A DNA stretch of 64,000 nucleotides from Bugula neritina. Lineage: Eukaryota > Bryozoa > Gymnolaemata > Cheilostomatida > Bugulidae. The stretch spans positions 22,060,767 to 22,124,766 of the forward strand of contig OZ037766.1 in assembly GCA_964035545.1 (NCBI GenBank), in the 5' to 3' direction. Shown here in pieces: positions 37,491-47,770 of this stretch (positions within the stretch are counted from its first letter, which is position 1; every line of letters begins with the position of its first letter). Below the pieces are notes generated by a model that did not search any database, was not told the DNA's origin, and worked only from the letters and a program-made list of their open reading frames with translations. Position numbers and translations under genes: made by a program.

Positions 37491-37982
37491 GGGGACGGAG
37501 CAATATTCCGAAGGCCCATTGCTCCGAAGGTCCATTGTTCCGAAGGTCCATTAGTCCGAAAATTAGTACACACTAATTTCACTCACAATTTAGTTTAAGT
37601 TCTTGCTGTACTATTGCTCTGTGGGTGGCATACGTGTTACCTACTTGTGACTGCTTAGCCTGAGATTACTCTATGATCAATAAGCAGCTACATCGGCATA
37701 ATTATGCTACATTATCAATTACAGGCTTGCTAGGTGACAGGCTAGTGAATAGCTTTTTGTGTACTTAGTTTATGGAACAGCCATATTTGAGGCTGCTGCT
37801 TATTGATCATAGTGTAATCTCAAGCTAAACAATCACAAGTAGGCAACACGCATGCCACCCACAGAGCAATAGTACAGCAAGAACTTAAACTAAATATGTG
37901 AGTGAACTAATTTTCTGACTAATGGACCTTCGGAACAATGGACCTTCGGAGCAATGGGCCTTCGGAATATTGACTAGTCACC
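37491..37982. mobile_element. 492-bp palindromic foldback element with 9-bp TSD, nested
   Basis: Perfect 9-bp direct repeats GTTTTATGT flank the element (37482-37490 and 37983-37991). Almost its entire length is one inverted repeat. Each end carries a tandem triplet of 'TTCCGAAGG' words spaced about 16-17 bp ('ATTCCGAAGGCCCATTGCTC'). The arms meet near 37740. A 9-bp TSD is typical of Mutator-like elements; the palindromic structure fits foldback/MULE MITEs. It interrupts the 4.6-kb transposon, so it is the younger insertion. Confidence 0.75.
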
Positions 37983-38643
37983 GTTTTATGTAAGATATTC
38001 ATAAATACCACAATGGTCATCTGTATGCTTTGACTTATCTAGTTTAGGGTTTTATTTAAACAAGCAACAGTCTTCTATTTGTGGACAAATTGACTCACTT
38101 TCTCCAGAAAAAGTAAATTTTTTTAACCTAAATTTTCCTTGGTTATTTTAAAGCTTAATAAAAGTGGCCTCCTAATCTAATTATTAGCTGAAACTAAGTA
38201 GGTGTTTAAAACTAAAATGGTTTACACTTGTTACTAGTTTCACTTATTCACAAATATTATTAAATGCTATTCTAGAAATAATATGGGTTTGAATTAGTTA
38301 TAGTATAATTATAAAATAAAGTAATAATTGTTTGTCCACAGTATTTGTTTAAACTCATGACTTCATCCAAAGCATGTATTCATACAACTAGCTAATCATG
38401 TACTGTTACAGTATTATGTAACACATGTTGACACACATTACATTCTGTTTGGATGGTGATATATTGGGTCAAGCCTTCAGCTAGCAGTTCTTGAACTTCA
38501 TAGTTGTTGCAAAATATAACTGAAGCTACTTATCAGTGGGTAAAAACTGCTGAATGAATACAAACTAAGCACAAAATTTATTTAGCACATACATTATAAT
38601 TTGAATCATAATTTAATTTTCTTTCTTTATTTACTATATTGAG

Positions 38644-39328
38644 ATGAAAGTTCTTACTCTCCGAAAAAAGTTAACAAGACAAGGTGAACTTTTATTGGCT
38701 TTAATGAAGCTGCGTCAAGGTTTACAGTTTCAAATACTTGCTGGCCTTTTTTATATCTCTAGATTGCTAGCAAGCAAAACCTTCAAAGACACATTAAATA
38801 TTTTAGCAAGAGAACTGACCAATATAATATATTTTTTCACCAAGAGAAAAGCTGAACATCCCTCTGAGCTTTCAAAGCCAATATGCTAACATTAAGTGCA
38901 TTATAGACTGCACAGAAATATTCATTTGCAAGCCTCAATCAAAGCTGGCTCAATATTTAACATGGGGTGAGTATAAAAAGACCAACACCATCAAGTATTT
39001 GGTTGCAATTACACCCAGGGGCACTACCTGCTTTATTTCGCATGGAATGGGAGGTAGAGCCTAAGACAAGTGTGTAGTGAATGACTCTGGGTTCTTAGAC
39101 TTCATAAACCCAGGTGATGTGGTCATGGCAGATAGAGGCTTTCTTATTGAAGAAGAACTTATAGGCGCTGGAGCCAAGTTGGCCATATCACCTGGGAAAA
39201 AAGGCTATTTGCAAATGACTAAAATGCAGTTACTGCAAACAAAGTTGATTTCTAACCTTCGAATCCATGTCGAAAAAGCAATCAAAAGGATAAAGGAGTT
39301 CAATATTTTAAATGGTCCCGAAGTGTGA
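38644..39328 (+). pseudogene. DDE_4-type transposase relic (ISL2EU/Harbinger-like)
   Basis: A helix-turn-helix-like part ('LTRQGELLLALMKLRQGLQ', 38670-38730) is followed by a catalytic part. After a frameshift near 38885 comes 'IDCTEIFICKPQSKLAQY' and then 'WGEYKKTNTIKYLVAITPRG'. A stop codon follows near 39060. The final block is 'INPGDVVMADRGFLIEEEL' and 'LRIHVEKAIKRIKEFNIL' (39100-39310). 'DCTE', 'ADRGF' and 'HVEKAIKRIK' correspond to the three acidic sites of DDE_Tnp_4 transposases. At least one frameshift and one stop interrupt it, so it is inactive. Confidence 0.75.
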
Positions 39329-40634
39329 ACTTGGTGTTGGCACCTCTATTAGACAAGACTATGATAGTCTGCTGTGCTCTCTGTAATCTACAGCCATCAT
39401 TGGTGACTGATGAAATTTAGAATTTGAAGTAAAAAATGTGTTATTTTTACCTGTGCCATTTTACTAGAAATCTATATCTAGCTTTTATATAATATTCTTG
39501 TAATTTTCATCATAGCAATAAATAAATTACATTGTTTCCACATTATTATTTCATATATTTATAGTTTATTTGAAAGCTTACGTTGTTTATTGTGGATGTT
39601 GACTGCTGCAGAAACTGACTACTATTTTCAAAATTTAAAAGGAAAACACATTCTTGGTGCAGAAGTGGCAGAATATGTAATACAATTTTTTTCAAATTGA
39701 AGGTAAGAAATGGGATCATTTCAGCATTCATAAGCTGCACATAATAGCTTATGTGTATATTTTTATATGGTGTGGACTTGCTATTACTGCTAGCTACAAT
39801 ATTACCAGCATGGGTGGTTGATTTAACCTCTTAGTAGTTCCCATGTCTTACATACAATAAAATTCCGGTTGAATAAAATATTTACTATTGTAAAGTACAA
39901 AACAAATGACCAGAATATTTTATATGTTTAACAGAAATTTTGTAATACTACTGTGGATTGGCTACTGTACATTAGCTAGATGTAGGCGGAGCCTACACTA
40001 CTCAGCCATCCAGATGCATATACTAAAGGGCCATTCAAAAACCAGCCAATCAAAGTCATGTACCAAATTCACAGCGGTTTACTGCAAGCTTTCAATGCTA
40101 AACAATAACCCATTCAAGCTGCAACAACAAATAACTACTAAGTTGGCAGTTATGCAATAATTGGCCTTAAGTTGCAAAAGTGTACCAGGTCATTTTTTTG
40201 GACATGCAATTTTTAATTGCATTTTATAAACACTTTATTTAGACATTTTAAAAAATCATTTCAAGAGTCATCAATTTAAGATATGAAATTAAATAATGCA
40301 TGAAAAAAAAGTTGCACAACTAGCTTTTAGAAGCATGCATTTTGCAATTGAACTTGCAGAATTTTATATCTGTTACAATGTTAAGACATTGACCTGGTAC
40401 ACTTTGCTGATTGGCTGAGTTTAACATGGTCTATTACTAATATTTTAATTTACTGGTATGATTTATTGTGTAATGAATTTAAGTAAAATTTGATTTAATC
40501 CTAATTGTCAAATATTTTAATAAGTTTCAGCAGTTGGTGCTACAGCATATGTAAAGGGATTTTTTGTTTTTTTCTTTTAGAAAAGTTAGAAGCCAACTTT
40601 GGGAGCTACCATATCAAAGTCATTTGAAACTAAC

Positions 40635-42424
40635 ATGCTTACACCACGCTTTACATTGTCCCAGGACTCCAGCCATGTTGTGGTGTATATAGAGGCTCCA
40701 TATGTTAAATTTTCGAGTGCGGAAATATGTATTATCGATAAAGAATTTTCTTTTTATTGCAAACCATATTATCTGAAATTATATTTCTCAGAGGAAATTG
40801 AGGAAGATGATACTACAGATGCCGCATATGACGTTGATCTTGGGCAATTCACGATTAAAATTCTTAAATCTAATAAGGGTGAACATTTCACAGATCTTGA
40901 CATGCTTACCAAGCTCATGATAAATAATTCAAATCAGAAAACGGTGAAAGCATCAACACTGATTGAAGTGTTAAAAAGTGATACTAATGAAAATTATGAT
41001 GAGGAGGAAATAGATTGGTCACTAGAACAAGTAGTAGTTGAGCCTGAGTCGCCTCTAGCAGATTGTGCATATGGCTTTAACCTGGGTGCCTCTGGCGTTT
41101 TCAGTAAGCGACCAGATGAATGTTCTGAATTGATAGACATTCAAAATCCAGATGAGACACCACTTAGTAAAAGAACTGTTCTTCAAAAAGAACACGAAGA
41201 TCAGAACTTCAATGTTCAGCATTATTTATCCGACTTGCAAGATGACGACGAAATACGTGATCTTGTGATGTATCAAACTCTGGCACAGTCCACATACCTT
41301 GGCGGTTTAGAAGGTGATCACATGTTTTCTTGTTATCGTTAAATCTGAATAGAATTGTGAGGTGTGCAAACAGCGCAACTGGTCTCTGTGATATATTGAA
41401 ATGAGCTAAAAGAAAGTTTGTTGCTCATTATTTAAAAGTTGCCTTGAAATTGTCACTAAGTTTTCATTGAAAAATTTCTGAACATATTTAAAAATGTGTT
41501 AAGTTTGATATGCGTTTCAGTCCTTTGTAATCTTAAAATTTTGCTATATGCCTGTAACATTTGACTAATTGTTGTCATAAATACTGTTAGAGCATGGCAA
41601 CGCAGTGAAACATGCTGCCTCATATACTAAAGAAGAGATGGAACTTATTCTTCAGTTACCAAAGAAGGAGTATATTTTAGAGAAATTTCAGACAAGCGCA
41701 GCCCTTGTTGGTCTTATAGACATCTTATATGCTTGCCTCTATGATACCAGGTGAGAACTAATCATAATTTACCTATAGTTGCAGTAATATATATATATAT
41801 ATATCTTTATGAACTAGCAGTTACTGTTACTCTGAAGATGGGTACAGTGGTGCCCGAAATATAAGTTAATTACTTTGCCTAATAAAGTAATAAAACAACA
41901 ATGTTTCTCGTATATTTATTCATATATATACATAATCACATGTTATGTAATTAATGCCATTCGGGGTGTACAAGAACTATTTAAGTGAGTTCTTATGTTA
42001 TTCTTCTTTAAAGAACTACTAAAGACGACCCGTCTGTGGAGTCAGCTTGGACTATAAGAAAATTGAGTTCTACGTTGTCGTGGCTCACTTCCACCTCTGA
42101 TTTGCGTTCTGCTATTATCAGTTCGTTGAGGCGTTCTTTATGCTTCCCTCTCTACAGGCATTGGATTCTGTCATTGCAGGTATATCTATTCTGTCATTGC
42201 AGGTATATCTATTCTGTCAAAACCTCACCTGATAATCCCAGCTGTCTATTTGTGTCCCTTTCCAGATAATTGTTTAAGTTATGTGTAGACATGGTGACCA
42301 TTTTACATGCTTTCTACTGCATGTAGGATTTTATTTTATAGTTTTTTCTTGCCTGCCATTAGTTAGTGATTGATATTCATATAGATAGCATTTGTAATAT
42401 TACTATATAATAGAAGCAGTAATA

Positions 42425-42468
<44 letters not shown>

Positions 42469-43233
42469 ATCAACTACTAAATGAGCATAGTTAATTGCCA
42501 TGAGGTGTATTGGGCAGTTATCTTTTAAGAGCACTTTATGCTTTTGTGAAAGTTATAGCAAAGATGAATGATTACACAAGATTTATGATGCCCCCTAATA
42601 TTATATATGAAAATACTAAATACAGATAGCTTTTATCATTAGTACTTGTGGCACCAGTGTTTTGTTTTGAAGGTACTGGACGATGTGCGTATGGTGCTGG
42701 CAATGGGTAAACCACAAATTCTCAAGACATTCTTGCATGTGCGGAGTATATTTAACAACACAGAGTCGTACCATATTCATAATGACTTGTATATAACAGA
42801 CTATTGTGTGTGGCTACAGTCTCTCTCAGACAAGTGTCTCAACACGTTAATCTCAGATATAGACAAGTTGCATCTCAGTAAACAGGAAGTTGGCTTGGAT
42901 ATCTGTTCCATAGAGAACTCCCAGTTGTATCTCAGTAGTGAATCGGGCAGCGACTTGGAGGAGTCAAGTGATACCTCAGAGGAGTTGGATAGTTCAACAA
43001 GTACCGAAGGGGTTGATTCAAGTCTTGACTCTGATGACTCTGCTGATGACATAGAAGGCTCAAGTCATAGTATAGAGTCATCTATTCAATCCAACTCATC
43101 TTGTAACGATACTGAAGAATTTTCAGCTGTAACTGACGAGTTGAATTTACAACTTTCACATCTCTCAGTGTCGACAAATACTGTTAATGAGAAGTCACCA
43201 CTGATTGAAGTTTTAACATCTAATACTTCATAA
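40635..43233 (+). CDS. SHQ1: H/ACA RNP assembly chaperone SHQ1
   Basis: Four coding exons: 40635-41313, 41591-41750, 42014-42179, 42673-43233 (1566 nt, 521 residues; human 577). The start is the ATG of 'MLTPRFTLSQD', matching the conserved SHQ1 N-terminus 'MLTPxFxLSQD'; the open frame extends 12 codons upstream but without homology. Residues 1-95 form the CS (p23-like) domain. A linker carries 'RTVLQKEHEDQNFNVQHYL'. The all-helical SHQ1 domain follows with 'SAWTIRKLSSTLSWL', 'PLYRHW' and 'DLYITDYCVW'. The C-tail is Ser/Asp/Glu-rich. Role: binds free dyskerin (NAP57/Cbf5) as an RNA mimic before H/ACA snoRNP and telomerase RNP assembly; nucleoplasm and cytosol. The donor after exon 3 lies inside a 23-bp tandem duplication. 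The gene begins about 200 bp after the 4.6-kb transposon. Confidence 0.93.
42165..42219 (+). repeat. 23-bp tandem duplication spanning the SHQ1 exon 3 splice donor
   Basis: The unit ATTCTGTCATTGCAGGTATA+TCT occurs at 42165-42187 and 42188-42210, with a partial third copy to 42219. Each full unit carries CAG|GTATAT, so there are two identical 5' splice sites 23 nt apart. Only the first keeps the SHQ1 frame into exon 4. Confidence 0.9.
42427..42468. repeat. (AT)n microsatellite in SHQ1 intron 3
   Basis: A short uninterrupted AT run. A similar shorter run lies at 41788-41804 in intron 2. Confidence 0.9.
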
Positions 43234-44174
43234 GAATTTAATTCTTTCTTTGGTTGAGCTATGAGGTTATATTTTTCTTACTCTTAATGTTTAAATGCAA
43301 ATTTATACAATTTTATATTGCAATGGTATTTCTGGTTTATTTCCTCAGCTTATTTCCTATTTCTAATAACTAAAATAATGGTTTGAAGTTGTGTTCTCTT
43401 GATAATTTCTTCCAGTGGTATTGAAGGAATGGCAATAAGCTAGTACAGCATTCCATTGTGGAGTTATCCCTGTTCAAAACTAGAAAAAAAGTATATTGAC
43501 TATAATATTCAAGCATAATTATTGTTTCATTACATGGAGACAGTGTGGAGTGTGAACAACAATTCAAGTTTCAGTGACGGGCAACAACAACCATATTTTA
43601 ATGTGAGGCCTCATAAATATGCTGTGTTTAATGTACTATTTCTAAGTTGATGTAGGTGTCTAGGCTCTAGCTAACTTTCACACATCATAATATTATTCCA
43701 TTTCAATTGTTGACAGCATTAACCTATAACTAAGTTTTAGTTCATTGGTTGACGCAATAATTATTCAACTATAAGTTAACCAATCCCATCAGTTTGATGC
43801 GTAGAACTAACAATAAACGTCACAGCTCTTTGAAAATTTGCACGACTACCTTTTAAATATTGCTAATCTAGTTCATAATGCGCACTAATACAACAATAAT
43901 TATTATCAATAAAACAAAATGTTATTTTGTCAATTGTACAATTTACAACATTCAATGGGCAAAAATAATTATAATTGAGCTCATTTTATAATAGTAACAA
44001 TGCGTCAGTATCAAGTTTTTAAACTTTAGAGTTTCAGGTTTTCATTTTGTAAACCGCCGGATGCAGCATTTTATGGTAGTTTCTCATTGCAGTTTGTTAG
44101 ATAAATCAAGGAAACGCTGAGCGGAACCGGTGCTGTAAAACCTCTAAGTTAATAATATCTTGATAATCACATAA
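43234..44174. other. Intergenic region between SHQ1 and 14-3-3
   Basis: About 0.94 kb containing the 3' UTR of SHQ1 and the promoter of the 14-3-3 gene. Candidate poly(A) signals AATAAA occur at 43812-43817 and 43908-43913. I see no mobile element or other gene. Confidence 0.5.
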
Positions 44175-47100
44175 ATGGGAGAAATGGAGGGCAAATCGAA
44201 AGACCAACTAGTTTTGCGAGCTAAACATGCCGAACAAGCAGAACGGTATGATGACATGGCTTCTGCAATGAAAGCTATAGCTCAAATGTTGAAAGGCTCG
44301 TTAGAGAAGTTAGGAAGTGAAGAAAGAAATCTTTTGTCTGTTGCTTATAAAAATGTAGTAGGAGCTAGGCGCTCTGCTTGGCGTGTTATCTCTAGCATTG
44401 AACAAAAAAGTGATGATGAAACAAAAAAGACGTTAGTGAAAAATTACAGGCAGAAAGTTGAAGCTGAACTTACAGCAATATGTAACGACGTACTGGTAAG
44501 TTAAACTTGAAGTTAAAGTACTAGTGTCTAGTAGTACTACTAACAGTAGCTGAGTAACTCTTACCCAAAGATTTTCTCATTTACTTTTAAAGAGTGAGAC
44601 AGGCTCAGACTGAGGGTAAGACTAAAGTAATACTAATAGTAATACTAATAGTAATAGCAAAAGCAGTGCACTATCAGTACCACCACCTAAGGCTAAGCCT
44701 AATGTAACCAGCAAAACAAAGTCAAACTCAAAGTAAATAATAGAATGAGAATAAGTTTAATTAACTCATCAACTCAACTTTAAGTTTAGGTAATTAACAG
44801 GCCACAAGCACAGGTCATAGTCCTGTAGTTGTATTTGTAATGTTCAACTTCAAGTTCAATTTTATTTTCATTTGACTTGTCTTTGGAGCTTTAAGATCAA
44901 TTTTAAAGTTTTGAATTATTGCATTTTCTCTTTATGATTTACTTTTAGTTTTACATTGATATTTTTTATTTTATTGTGCTACTAATCTATGAATGTAGGC
45001 ATCATGATCATTTTGGAAAGTTTACAAGCCCCGTAGTCATATTCATACTCAGTATGACTACTGTCGCTGTACAGTGTATAAATACTGTGACTGTGCATAT
45101 TGTTATTAGTGTTAGTTGATCTGTAAATAGATTAATACTACTACTATGACATCAAATACAATGTGTTTCTCACAATCATTGTAACAATAATTCAAAGTGA
45201 ATAATCCTCATATTCATATTGGGTTCGGTCTACCCGTAAATCATAAGAATCAACAATTATACTCAACTTTGCAATAACTTACATAACTAAAATTGAGTAT
45301 TTATGTTATAATAATATTATTATAAATATCCTAACAGCAGTATGGATTATTAATAGTAATACTAATACTCAAACTGAAATAAGTAGTAAAATTTAAAGTG
45401 ACACTAAAAATGTAGTTATAATGCTACCATTAGATTTAGCACATCAATAGTATTAGCATATTTTTATACACTTTAATGATTATATCTGCATTTGCTTCAT
45501 TATAGTTAGCTTTATTATTTATTACTATTACTTGCCTTAGTGCCATTTCCAGGAAAACTGGAGATTTGTAGTATTGTTGTTCTTTATCATAATAACTTAT
45601 GGCCATGATCCTCATTCTGAGCTTGGGGTTAAAATAGGCCATTGTAATAAGACTAAGACTAATACTAATAGCAAAAGCAGTGCACTATCAGTATCAGTAC
45701 CACCACCTAAGGCTAAGCCTAAGGCTAATGTAACCAGCAAATAAATAATGTTGATACTCAAATTGATATATATTTATGTCCTTACAAGTTATTACTATAT
45801 ATATTATAAGGCTAGGCAGAAAGCCTAGGGTTGAAATTTTAAAATAAAATTTACTTATTTGACTTAACTTGATGGTGCAGTTGATGAGTATGTTTTCTAC
45901 ACTGCTAGACAATTTAGTTAGACTTCTAGAGACAATAGAAATTATATAGCCATCAATTATATAATGGAAAGGTTACAGCACTAATTCAGTATGTGCTCAA
46001 GTTGTAAGTTGGATTTGATAAAACCGTACAATGTATTATCTCAACATTGTTGAAAAGCTCATGGGAGTTGATTGAAAAGTTGTCTCTCAAACGGAACTAG
46101 GCAATGTCTGAAAACCTACACAAAGTTTATAAGTTTTAGATGAAATTTATGATGTTGGTAATGAAAATGTGATGAAAATAGTTATGTGATGCTCTCAGAT
46201 TCATGTAGGGTTACTCATACTCTAAGTGGTAATCTCAGTGCAGTAATAAAGTATTTCAGTGATATGGTGGCTGCCACTATAATCCAATATCAGGCCTTTG
46301 TTATGAAAATCACTATGATAATGCTAGCCATGAAGCATGACGTAAATTGCAACAATATTGCAGTATGAAAATGGTGCATAATTTGTTTTCTCTTTTCAGG
46401 CACTGCTTGATGAGTTTCTCATTCCTACGGCTGAGGATGATCCTGAATCTCGTGTCTTCTACTTGAAAATGAAAGGAGATTATTACAGATACTTAGGAGA
46501 AGTAGCTGTAGCTGATGATAGAGAAGGTAAAAGTTGTTGACTCGCAACTCATTTTGGTTGAGACCTTTTTTTTTCAGTAAACTTAACAATCTGAAGCTTA
46601 ATATTTCGTTAATACTGTAATTCCATTCTAAGTAATTGGCAACTGGTTTCAGAATGTTTAATTAATTTTGATACAAAAAACGCCATTTTTCGACTTTCAA
46701 CTTTCTAAAAAAAAGCATGTCGGTTTTATTCATAGATCCTAAAGATGTTTTGCACAACCGTTTGAAATTATTGAGTGCGAGCATAATAGCCAATTGAGTA
46801 ATGTAGAATTAAAGCTTTTCTTGCTCTATTTTACTTTGAAGCTTTTGAGAATTGGTATTTGTAGAGGTTGTGAAGATGTCAGAAGAAGCGTATAAAGTTG
46901 CTTATGAGGAGGCTGCCAACAAGATGCCCTCTACCCATCCTATTAGACTAGGGCTAGCTCTCAATTTCTCTGTCTTTTTCTATGAAATTAAAAACTCTCC
47001 AGGAGAGGCGTGTGAGCTGGCTAAAAAGGTGATTTCCAATCTCTAATTCTTTGTCATAACATTCATCTTGGTTGTGCATTTTCTTGGTAATGACGAAACT

Positions 47101-47770
47101 GTAAGCCTAGGGCCACACGGTGCGTATTTTCGCATGCGAAAATTGAAATCACAAGTAGCAAAGGTGTCCACTGTGCGTGTTGAGAAAACCTTCGCACTTG
47201 TCACTCTGCATTTTCAACGCTAGTGCGAATCGTCTCTGTGGCTGGCAGCTATTCAGCGAGCCCAATTTCTTTATTTAGTGCTATATTCTAGTAAATTGCG
47301 TTTTATTGAAAGCGAGTGCGATTTAAAAATGAAAGCTTTATTTATCACGCATCACTGACGCTACAGTGGACACCTTTGCTACTTGTGATTTTAATTTTCG
47401 CATGCGAAAATACGCACAGTGTGGCCCTAGGCTAACTAATATATGATGCTCTATAGACATATAGTGAATTGGTTTTTCCAGTTGTGTAATAGATTGGTAA
47501 CAGTTGAGCTCATGTTTTAGGCATTTGATGACGCTATTGCTGATCTAGATGCACTGCAAGAAGATGCTTACAAAGACAGCACTTTGATTATGCAGCTGCT
47601 ACGAGACAATCTTACTGTAAGTTATCCCCTCTTGATGTGGACTCGTAGTTTTTTACCATTGCTTGATGTTACATGTTGTCTCAATTGGTTGTTTTCACCT
47701 CTCCATAACTGTTTATCTAATGTTTTAGCTATGGACATCAGATCAGGATGTTCCAGGGGAGGATGACTAA
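44175..47770 (+). CDS. 14-3-3 protein (zeta-like by eye)
   Basis: Five coding exons: 44175-44495, 46400-46526, 46865-47028, 47521-47616, 47729-47770 (750 nt, 249 residues, normal for the family). Signatures: '[20 protein letters not shown]' (14-3-3 motif 1, residues 51-70), 'KMKGDYYRY' (130-138), '[16 protein letters not shown]' and '[20 protein letters not shown]' (motif 2). The phosphopeptide-binding residues Lys59, Arg66, Arg137 and Tyr138 are all present. Role: dimeric adaptor that binds phosphoserine/phosphothreonine motifs in cytosolic and nuclear clients. The C-terminal tail is short and acidic ('[10 protein letters not shown]'). Intron 1 (1.9 kb) carries duplicated repeat-rich segments and intron 3 a MITE. 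An AATAAA at 48482-48487 may be its poly(A) signal. Confidence 0.96.
44636..45745. repeat. Duplicated segment within 14-3-3 intron 1
   Basis: The block 'aaaagcagtgcactatcagt' + 'accaccacctaaggctaagc' + 'gtaaccagcaaa' occurs at about 44656-44716 and again at about 45671-45742. The second copy has small internal tandem expansions (doubled 'atcagt', doubled 'aaggcta'). Both are preceded by ATACTAATAG-type words. It suggests a segmental or repeat-driven duplication about 1 kb apart. Confidence 0.7.
47105..47432. mobile_element. MITE with ~70-bp TIRs and TAA TSD (PIF/Harbinger-like)
   Basis: The left end GCCTAGGGCCACACGGTGCG and right end (reverse complement) GCCTAGGGCCACACTGTGCG match. The inverted repeat continues about 70 bp through 'TTTTCGCATGCGAAAATT' and 'CACAAGTAGCAAAGGTGTCC'. 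The 3-bp direct repeat TAA flanks it (47102-47104, 47433-47435). Non-coding; in intron 3 of the 14-3-3 gene. The termini share a GCCT-GG-CC pattern with the MITE at 7633-7955. Confidence 0.7.

Larger units (their letters stand above)
35787..40431. mobile_element. 4.6-kb DNA transposon with 1.08-kb inverted repeats (ISL2EU/DDE_4-like), decayed
   Basis: The ends are GACCATGTAAAACTCAGCCA (left) and GACCATGTTAAACTCAGCCA (right, reverse complement), flanked by TA (35785-35786; 40432-40433). The inverted similarity continues for about 1080 bp (left arm to about 36867, right arm from about 39358). The arms therefore carry mirror-image open frames (36060-36311 with 39906-40160; 36475-36675 with 39546-39740). 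The core contains a coding relic (about 36868-37230, '+'), a nested 492-bp foldback element and a broken DDE transposase (38644-39328). The DDE domain and TA flank favour ISL2EU; PIF/Harbinger is the alternative. Confidence 0.8.

Noticed and set aside
36060-40160. Mirror-image frames near 36060-36675 and 39546-40160 as possible transposon-encoded proteins
   Set aside because: They lie wholly within the terminal inverted repeats; the copies have drifted without signs of coding constraint.
40599-40634. Upstream start for SHQ1 adding 12 residues
   Set aside because: The extra residues have no counterpart; the ATG at 40635 begins exactly at the conserved MLTP N-terminus.
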